From Psilocybe azurescens (taxonomy: Eukaryota; Basidiomycota; Agaricomycetes; Agaricales; Agrocybaceae), in NCBI GenBank assembly GCA_023853785.1, contig JAJIRX010000980.1:1-26880 (forward strand): a DNA stretch of 26,880 bases, in the 5' to 3' direction. Positions 20,173-26,880 of the stretch are shown here, one piece after another. Positions within the stretch are counted from its first letter, which is position 1. Each line of letters opens with the position of its first letter. Below the pieces are notes generated by a model. It had not been told where the DNA came from. It saw nothing but the letters and a program-made list of their open reading frames with translations, and made no database searches. The translations under genes and the position numbers were made by a program.

Positions 20173-20432
20173 GAAAGCAACGGCACCACACATACCCGGT
20201 TAATCGAACTTCCAGAGACTGTCTACTACATCAGGCAAATGATTAATTTCTTCAAGATACCGATGCGTCTACTCGCACTTGTAATTAGTGTCCTGAAATA
20301 TCCGGAAATCACGAATCCACCGTGTTTCAGGCCCGGGCGAATCGAGCGTTGAATGTCGTAAAACAGTTGCCGAGCAGTAGGCGTGTAATCATGCTCTGGT
20401 ATCCTCGATTATCCGTCCATGTCACTCTATAA
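20173..20432 (+). pseudogene. Orphan terminal exon of an unrecognised gene, one frameshift
   Basis: After a CCTAG acceptor (20170), an open frame reads HTRLIELPETVYYIRQMINF, FKIPMRLLALVISVLKYPEI and PCFRPGRIER; a one-base loss near 20347 shifts it to LNVVKQLPSSRRVIMLWYPR then LSVHVTL-stop at 20430-20432. The consistent amino-acid character on both sides of the break argues for real coding sequence rather than chance. I do not recognise the family. Upstream exons may lie at 19780-20160 but are not convincing. Confidence 0.4.
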
Positions 20433-23400
20433 AGGCTGAGAGTCGAGTCATGGCTCGCAGTCCAACGAGATTATGAATACTTGATCAGAACGAAGTCGAC
20501 ACGGCACACCTCTAGAGAGCTTCCGCAGATTTTATGCGCTGCTCCGCAGGCTATGTGAGATGCATAAGGGCTATCATCTACAATGTGATCAAGGAGAAAT
20601 CATCTTACGAAGTAGCCACTTTGACTCGATTTCTTTCATTTAAATACAGCACTAGACTTCTCATACCAGTCATTCACTGAGTGTTTGATTCTCGTTATCA
20701 TACTCTTCTCACTTCAGGGAGGAGTAAGCTTCAAACTATTTGCAAGATTGGAAATCAAACTATCACACTAGTGCTTATTTTATACCGCTTGTTCGTATCG
20801 CATATACGACCTCATAGGAATTTTTCGCCTTGTATCTCCACCTCATCTCCCTGAAGGATAGAAGTACCCGCATTGTTCGCCTATTAAGGCAACGGCTGTA
20901 CAATTGGGAGACGTCAAAGCGCCATGGTTTCTTCCGCCATCATCTGAGAATCATCTGAACGTTCTGGATTTTCTGGACCCTTCATCCGATTTCTGCCAGC
21001 GAGAATTGAAACATCGGCCATCTGAAGTAATTTAGTTCATATATATACACAACGGTTATAATCAATGTTCCTGCGGAGACGCGCCATTGACACAAGGATG
21101 CATGATTCGGAGTTTCCGCGGTGGTTGCGTGAGTAAAAATTGAAGCCCAGCGAAAGTGAAGCTTCCCACTGATCACACAGGTCATGCTATGACTCAGCTC
21201 GAAGAACACCTGTGCTATTTACAGACGCATACGGTTTCCACACAACCGCGACCGATAGCTACCAGCATCCCGATCAATCTGGGTCATCGACCTTCTACCA
21301 TACATTGTTGGTGAACTTCAATGAAGAACGTCTTAGCAGTCTTTCTGATATTGACAAGGGGAATGTAAAGGGGAATGTAATATCGACGGTAATAACTACA
21401 GTCATCAGCCCATGAATTAAGAGTCTCCGTTATATTTTTAAAAGTCATACATTGCCCATTGTCCTGTCGAATCTGGTTTATTGCTCACGACTTGTCACCA
21501 TGAATAGGTTGTTAAAATTGACTATGATCGATGCTTCACAAGGTAATTGGTCTATCCAAGCCATGTGTTCCAACGTCTCGAATTGAATCGATCGTGAACA
21601 CTCTCAGTATGATCTAATATTGAAATTGGTGTAAGATGGTAGTAGAGTCATGGAGCTGAACGTTGCCCCGACCTCAATCTCAAATTTAGGACGATCATGG
21701 CAACCCACGATCACAACGCCAACTGACCATCTCAATGTCAGCCAAACAATTTTTTTCATTGCAGCAGACATATGTTTCACCATGTTGCTTGTATACTAAG
21801 AAGGCAAGGGATCATCGCGAAGTTCAAATCGTACTTACTAAATTGTCGTGCAGGCATTTGATCCCACATGCATTACATACATCTCACTGAAACGGAGGAT
21901 ATCTACCATGGCAGGCCTCGTTTCGATCACGGTTCACTCTCTGCAGCGCTTCTCCTTGGGCACATGGTGCCCCGCCCCAATAGAATGGGCTTTAGCGCAT
22001 GCGCAGTGACCGAACATTACCGAGAATGTCCAAAGCACGACATTACGGACCTCTTCCTGAACAACACGTTGTCAACTCTTTTCCAACCTCTGCTGGCCCT
22101 AATCATTCCATCCCCGAAGCTTCTCGCGTACTGGGCCTTATTAATTCCGCTCGAAATGAAATGATACGATAAATTCAACATTTGCTCACTGCCAGAGGCC
22201 CGTCAGCTTTCACAAATTTTGTCCCGAGAATAGTCTCAACGAAAAGGGGGAAAGTTTGGACAGATTATTGCTCGCAATGCACGTATTATGATCTATCCTG
22301 GAAGTCATGTATAGAGACGATTTTCCGTGCTGGCTGGATCTCACGACAAAAACTGCCACTTCTGGCACACAATGGTAGAAAACCTAACCCTAGATCAGGT
22401 CTTCTCGATCTCCGTCCCGATCTTGTCATAGCCTGCCGACCTCGAGGCGACCTCCCTTCATAAAACTCGTCGCCTAGCGTAGTGTCTATTTTCTAGTTTT
22501 GACTATGCTAAAAACGGTGCCCAACGAGTACCAGAAGCTAATACATCTATATGATTAATCCCCAACCTTCCGCTCGTCAATCCATTGCACATTTCTGCGA
22601 ATATATGGATAAATTGTGTAGAGAAACTTCGTGGGGGTAGATACGTACTCACAAACTTTATTGATGGAGCTTGACTTTCTGTCGGATATTACGGCTTGCT
22701 TAGTATACTCTGTCAGCCTGGGTCTCGAATGCATGTATGGGATGGGCAGAGGGCAGAATTTAACGTTCGGCTCTACGATGCTATTTCCAGTCAGCGTTCC
22801 GGTATCCCATGCCTAAATGTGGCAAGCCCTCCAAGTTACCGCCACTGCCTACGGAGAAAGAAATGACGTCTGGATTATCACGAGATGCAATATTTTTCGG
22901 TATATACCCGAATGCCCCATCCGACATCAAGAGCTCTTGTCTTGCGCAGCTTCCGCTGGGTACACTATATAAAGTATCATATATTATTTGATACATTCTA
23001 CATGTTTTTTGGTGTTGAGAGGCCAACTGGAAGTAGGTATTCTGTATCATGGAACACAGAAAGACTACCAAACGGATCGTGAGATGGGTCAATCGGGAGG
23101 TGGCAGTACCGTGGGTAAGTGAGCATTGACGAGACGAACGGACGGGTCTCAACTTCCATTTCAGGAAGGGTCAAGGGTCCTATGTATTTATGGGCATTAC
23201 TGGCACACGTGTATATTTTTATCACCATGCTATTTGGCGATATTATCTGAAGTCGTATGTTTAATAGATTAAACGATAATTCGACCTCTTTGACGTCTTA
23301 AGTTAAGCATTCAAATTTCGAGTCATACGGAGGGAATGATTGTGGCAAACTAAAAAGCGGGAGGGATATGCGTCGAAGGTTCGATGGGTATGGAAATCAA

Positions 23401-23640
23401 GTGCAATATTTTGCTTCCGCGGAGAGAGATTTTGGAAGGGGCGATCTTACGTGGGGATAGATAAGATGTGGTTTAGCGGCAACAATTGGGGGATGACTCG
23501 GACCAAGAGACCGGGGAACCAAGAATTCGGCCAAAAGACAATAAGTAGCATCTGAGCGCATCTCCATTTCTACACCAAACACGGAGTAAACAGATTTGTC
23601 TCTATATCGGGCCATGGTCCCTCGAAGTATCCGTATTGGG
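20433..23640. other. 3.2 kb without a recognisable gene
   Basis: Several open frames of 60-125 codons occur (20982-21209 minus, 21868-22164 plus, 22182-22463 plus, 22781-23152 minus), most starting at non-ATG codons and none with a motif I know. The 21868-22463 pair has some protein-like stretches but no splice pattern that joins them. No repeats or RNA genes stood out. It may contain decayed genes beyond recognition by eye. Confidence 0.35.
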
Positions 23641-23736
23641 AGGACACAATGAAAGTGAATCCCAGGTGAACCTTACGAAATGGGGGCTCGTGGCCTTCGG
23701 CGGAACCTATATTCGTATCGGTTTCTTGACTAGAAC

Positions 23737-23743
23737 TATAAAA
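23737..23743 (+). promoter_or_regulatory. TATA box and pyrimidine-rich leader of the HMG gene
   Basis: TATAAAA is followed by a pyrimidine-rich stretch of about 230 bp with no ATG until 23974. This is the usual architecture of a fungal promoter and leader and supports 23974 as the start codon. Confidence 0.5.
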
Positions 23744-23973
23744 CTCTCCGCTCGTATTGTTTTTCTTTTTGTGCCCCGCTCACGCTTGCTCACGCAATTG
23801 TTCTCCCCGATCGCAAGAGACAAAGAAAACGATTGGACTCTTCGACTTGCGACACCCATTATTCTTTCCCTCCCCTCCTTGTGCGATTACCCTTCCTCCC
23901 GACTATCACTCCCTTCCATTGTCTTCCACTCTCCTTACGACCTATATCTCATTGTCCCCTCCGACGAACAATC

Positions 23974-25634
23974 ATGCCCGCCTTACGCACTCGCGAAACC
24001 CATTCCCGAAGTAAGTCCAAAACCAACAATAACCGTTCAGAACTCACCTTAACCCTCCCCTCAGCACTAGAAGTGACGGCGGATGCACCCCAACCCCCTC
24101 ATTCACCATCGTATCCCCAACGCCACGCGCCTTCACTTTCCCTATCACGAATAACCTCTCAGACAGTCCTTACTCTTCTCGTTCTAATTCTCCTTTCGAA
24201 TCCGACCTTCATTCGTTCCCTTCGCAATGTACAATACAATCTTCATCTTCATGTCTCACCCCACCACCAACATACGTGCGCACGGAGTCGCCATCCGCCC
24301 ATATGGCAGTAGATCTCCAACGCAGAAAATCAACCAGTAGCGACAGCCCCGAACGCCGGCCAAAGAAGGGCGAGGAAGACTACATCAAGCGTCCAGAGAA
24401 CGCATTCATCCTTTTCCGACGCAAGTGTTGCGAGGATCGCCAGGCTGCGCAGGACGAGGCCGCTGCAAAAGGCCCAGCGAAGAAGCAGAGACAGGCCGAT
24501 CTTTCCAAGACAATCAGCCAGCAATGGAAGAGTCTGTCAGCCGAGGAGCGCAAGGAGTGGGAGAACCTGGCGAAGAACAAGAAGTTAGAGCATGAGAAAA
24601 GGTACCCTAACTATGTGTATCGTCCACAGCGAGCCAAGGACAAGGATGGCCGGACGAAGAACAACAAGAAGGTGAAGAAGCTGGATTACGACGAGTCGGC
24701 GAGCATGTCATTCATCGTCCCCGTTCCGCGTCCCCACGGACGTTCCGTGTCTGATCCGTCTCCTCCCTCGTTCCAATCTATCCAGATTCCAAACGTATAC
24801 CATATGACACCTTGCCCTACGTCTCCTTCGTTGCTTCCGATGATCAGTCGACGATCAGCGTTCCCAGGCCATCCTGAAGATTCTGCGTCTTCGTTCGATT
24901 ATATCCCCAATAATTCGTTCGTTCCTCCTTCGTACGCCATGTCTGGACAGTTTGAAGCCAGTCTTCAGGTGCGTTCTTCAATATTCCCGATATCTTAAAT
25001 TAGACTCACATTTTGCATATCCCCTCCCCATCATCACACCAGTCGTCTGAGTTCCTGAGAAGCATGTTCGGCACATCTGATCAGCAACAACGCAACAATG
25101 GGCCACCGTTACAGCAACTCACCATGCCAGGGTCGACAGAGACGCCGACGCTCCTCCCAGCGCACCAGATAGTCTCCCCTCGTCATCCGTCGGGTCAGGC
25201 TCCTCCGGACCATCTTCACCGCTCTCTGGCCCTTATACACCTAACTCTAGCCTGCTCACGCAGAACTTTATCCATCTTACACCGGATGCGTCGCTCGAGG
25301 CGCAAGCCCAAGCCGAGATGGACCTGCAACTGGAGATGCAGATGCAGCAAGAGTTCGCAGCGTATACTTGGGAGGGCAACCACAACTCCTGTGGTCGTCC
25401 GAGCCGTCGATCCTTATGGGCGACGACTTCGACATCAACGCGATCCGGCCTGTGGAGATTGGTTTGGGCTTGCCAAAGTATACTGAAAGTGTCGCGATGG
25501 CGACACCGCAGTGTTCCGGGCTCGAGTTTGGGCAAGACTTCTCGCATGCGTTAGACAGCGTGCATTATCCTGACGAGAGTCGGAGTCTCGGGATCCTCAA
25601 CTTTGACGAGATGATGGCTGGACACAGCTTCTGA
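23974..25634 (+). CDS. HMG-box transcription factor
   Basis: HMG-box proteins bind and bend DNA; fungal members control mating and fruiting. The first ATG after the leader gives MPALRTRETHSR. An intron 24011-24162 (GTAAGT...CTCTCAG) keeps the HMG frame and leads to NSPYSSRSNSPFESD and TPPPTYVRTESPSAH. The HMG box spans residues ~87-165: YIKRPENAFILFRRK, a Lys/Gln-rich insertion, LSKTISQQWKSLSAEERKEW, then HEKRYPNYVYRPQR. A 74-bp intron (24969-25042) follows SLQ. In exon 3 the frame changes twice. The first change fits a further intron ending at CCAG 25130, leading to DRDADAPPSAPDSLPSS, GPYTPNSSLLTQNF and MDLQLEMQMQQEFAAYTWEG. The second, near 25387, has no intron solution and looks like a one-base indel before LWSSEPSILMGDDFDINAI and the end NFDEMMAGHSF. 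Total about 455 residues. A Gln/Met-rich and acidic C-terminus suggests an activation region. Confidence 0.85.
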
Positions 25635-26542
25635 TCGTTGAGCTTCGGGGTACCGAGCCCCTATCGGATGCTGCGCGTCTACCATGGGGCCCTGTATTCT
25701 GCGTTGATCAGAACCGTCTCTCCTCGGCTTGACTCACTTTCTGACCTTCATTTTTTCTGTTCTGGTCTGCTTTTGTTCCGTTTCTTCCTGTTGTTCATCA
25801 TACCACTTTCCTCCTGTTTTTGGACGATTTTTATGTTATGGATATGTTGTATTTTTTTTTCATTTACGCACCTCGCATTTTTGTTTATTCCCTGCCAAAA
25901 GCCCCTCTGTCCCTGTCTTTCTTTCTTCACTTCCTTCTCCTTCTATCAGGGGCCTGTTGGTGCGAGGTTGTCGTCCCTGTGTACGTCCCATACCTTCTGT
26001 TCTTCCTCATCCCCTGTTGTTTTCGCCCAAAATTTGGGTCTGTAATCGTATAGTCAGTCGCACATCCTGCGCCGTGTATCCAACCCTCTTCACGATTCCA
26101 CCACACACGCGACACCGCGGTACCGAGGAATGTGTCCGCTCGAGACGTACTGGGTACAACTCCATCCAACCGGGCACTTACAAACTCCCAAGGATGCGTC
26201 TTGACGGCCATCCTCCCCTCGTCGAAAATCCAAATCAACCTCTCTTCCCTTCCATCCATTCATGTGCGACACGTCCCAACCCTTTTTTTGGTTATTCATT
26301 TTTACGATCCCATTCACGAACCCTCATATCCATACCAAACAAGACCAACAACCCCTGCTCGAATATACCCCCACTGCAAAGCACTTGCCCTTTTTTATTC
26401 TTACATATCTTTCGCGACGCGGCCCACCCATCGCCTACACGCCGCCTTATTTTTGTCGTGTCTGTCCCGTTGCATACATTTGTTCGTAGGTCAGGTCCTG
26501 TACACATGGCTCCCCAAGAACTGAATTGTTTTCCGTGGCACC
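25635..26542. other. Convergent intergenic region with 3' UTRs
   Basis: About 900 bp of pyrimidine-rich sequence (T9 near 25853, many CTTC/TTCC runs) between the stop of the HMG gene and the stop of the minus-strand gene at the right edge. Long plus-strand open frames here (for example 25729-26574) come from the skewed composition, not from coding. Probably the 3' untranslated regions of the two genes. Confidence 0.5.
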
Positions 26543-26880
26543 TCATTTCATCTCATATCCGAAGCGTCCCTTGACCTGCGCGAAACTTTGGTAAGATTAA
26601 GACTAAGACAAAACAAAAGAACAATAAGAAATCGTACCGAGCGGAGAAACATCATATCGAAACGGGTGGCAACCTTTCGATTTAGAATCGGAGTAAAGGC
26701 GGATACGCCGATAACGGTCTTCTTAGAGTTCTCATCAGCAAAGCGTACCTAAGCGGACGGGTTAGGCGGAGGGCGTCGGCTAGATCATGGAACGGCTCCC
26801 ACGTTGGTAGAAAGCATCTGAGAAGAAACAACCTAAAAGGACCATACATCAACCTCGTGATCCTATGAAGTTCGCTTTGT
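26543..26880 (-). CDS. 3' exons of an unrecognised gene leaving the right edge
   Basis: Three inferred exons on the minus strand: MLSTN (26803-26817), then intron 26749-26802 (GTGGGA...CTTAG, with CTAAC branch), VRFADENSKKTVIGVSA then FTPILNRKVATRFDMMFLRS (26638-26748), intron 26576-26637 (GTACGA...CGCAG), and VKGRFGYEMK-stop at 26543-26545. Both joins keep phase and the protein character is continuous. An acceptor TTCTCAG sits directly before MLSTN, so more exons lie to the right; the exon beyond 26853 could not be phased. The family is not recognised. It converges with the HMG gene. Confidence 0.45.

Noticed and set aside
24011..24064. A 54-bp first intron in the HMG gene
   Set aside because: The splice sites look good but the downstream frame runs to a stop before the HMG box; the acceptor at 24162 keeps the correct frame.
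25729..26574. A 281-codon plus-strand frame after the HMG gene
   Set aside because: Extreme Ser/Pro/Phe/Cys content from pyrimidine-rich 3' UTR-like DNA; starts at a weak position and overlaps the minus-strand exons at its end.
1..26880. tRNA, rRNA or CRISPR arrays
   Set aside because: No T-loop GGTTCRANYCC-type word in a foldable context, no rRNA-like conserved blocks and no regularly spaced direct repeats were seen by eye.

Overview
The window looks like a gene-poor, repeat-affected stretch of an Agaricomycete (mushroom-forming basidiomycete) nuclear genome. The evidence is short 50-70 bp introns with GTRNGT donors and YAG acceptors, basidiomycete-type laccase sequence, a seven-helix membrane family known from these fungi, an F-box protein and HMG-box factor of agaricomycete style, and Helitron and RNase H retroelement debris. 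There is no bacterial-style operon structure, and I found no rRNA, tRNA or CRISPR array.

Left part (1-8.9 kb): mostly decayed and duplicated genes. A heavily eroded copy of a coiled-coil/CPIC gene runs off the left edge (1-560, minus). Next come a 5'-truncated, frame-shifted laccase pseudogene (2253-3766, plus) and the C-terminal half of a membrane-protein gene (3848-4384, plus). An RNase H-bearing retroelement remnant (4654-5570, minus) follows. It lies under the 3' end of the best-preserved coiled-coil/CPIC gene (5446-6738, minus), whose last ~40 codons read through it out of frame. A second, nearly full-length but disabled copy of the membrane-protein gene lies in inverted orientation (7538-8858, minus).

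Middle (8.9-18.1 kb): an imperfect tandem duplication near 10.1-11.1 kb, a 13-bp inverted repeat with MITE-like geometry (12623-12741), a C-terminal Helitron helicase fragment (12809-13140, minus) and a hairpin-plus-CTAG Helitron 3' end on the opposite strand (13551-13631). One apparently intact two-exon F-box gene (14465-15645, minus) stands out. After 2.4 kb with only weak exon candidates there is an uninterrupted run of 29 G (18091-18119).

Right part (18.3-26.9 kb): an HhH-GPD DNA glycosylase gene split by one apparent frameshift (18351-19376, minus), an orphan terminal exon (20173-20432, plus), about 3 kb with nothing recognisable, an HMG-box transcription-factor gene (23974-25634, plus), and the 3' exons of a convergent gene leaving the window (26543-26880, minus).

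The genes do not form an obvious pathway. The left third is best read as a family-expansion and decay zone containing duplicated accessory genes and transposon fragments; the right end is more like ordinary euchromatin. Single-base frame breaks recur in otherwise well-preserved genes (glycosylase, HMG factor), so part of the apparent decay could be sequencing indels. I found no convincing new defence or biosynthetic system. All introns and exon joins were inferred by eye from splice consensus and reading frame.
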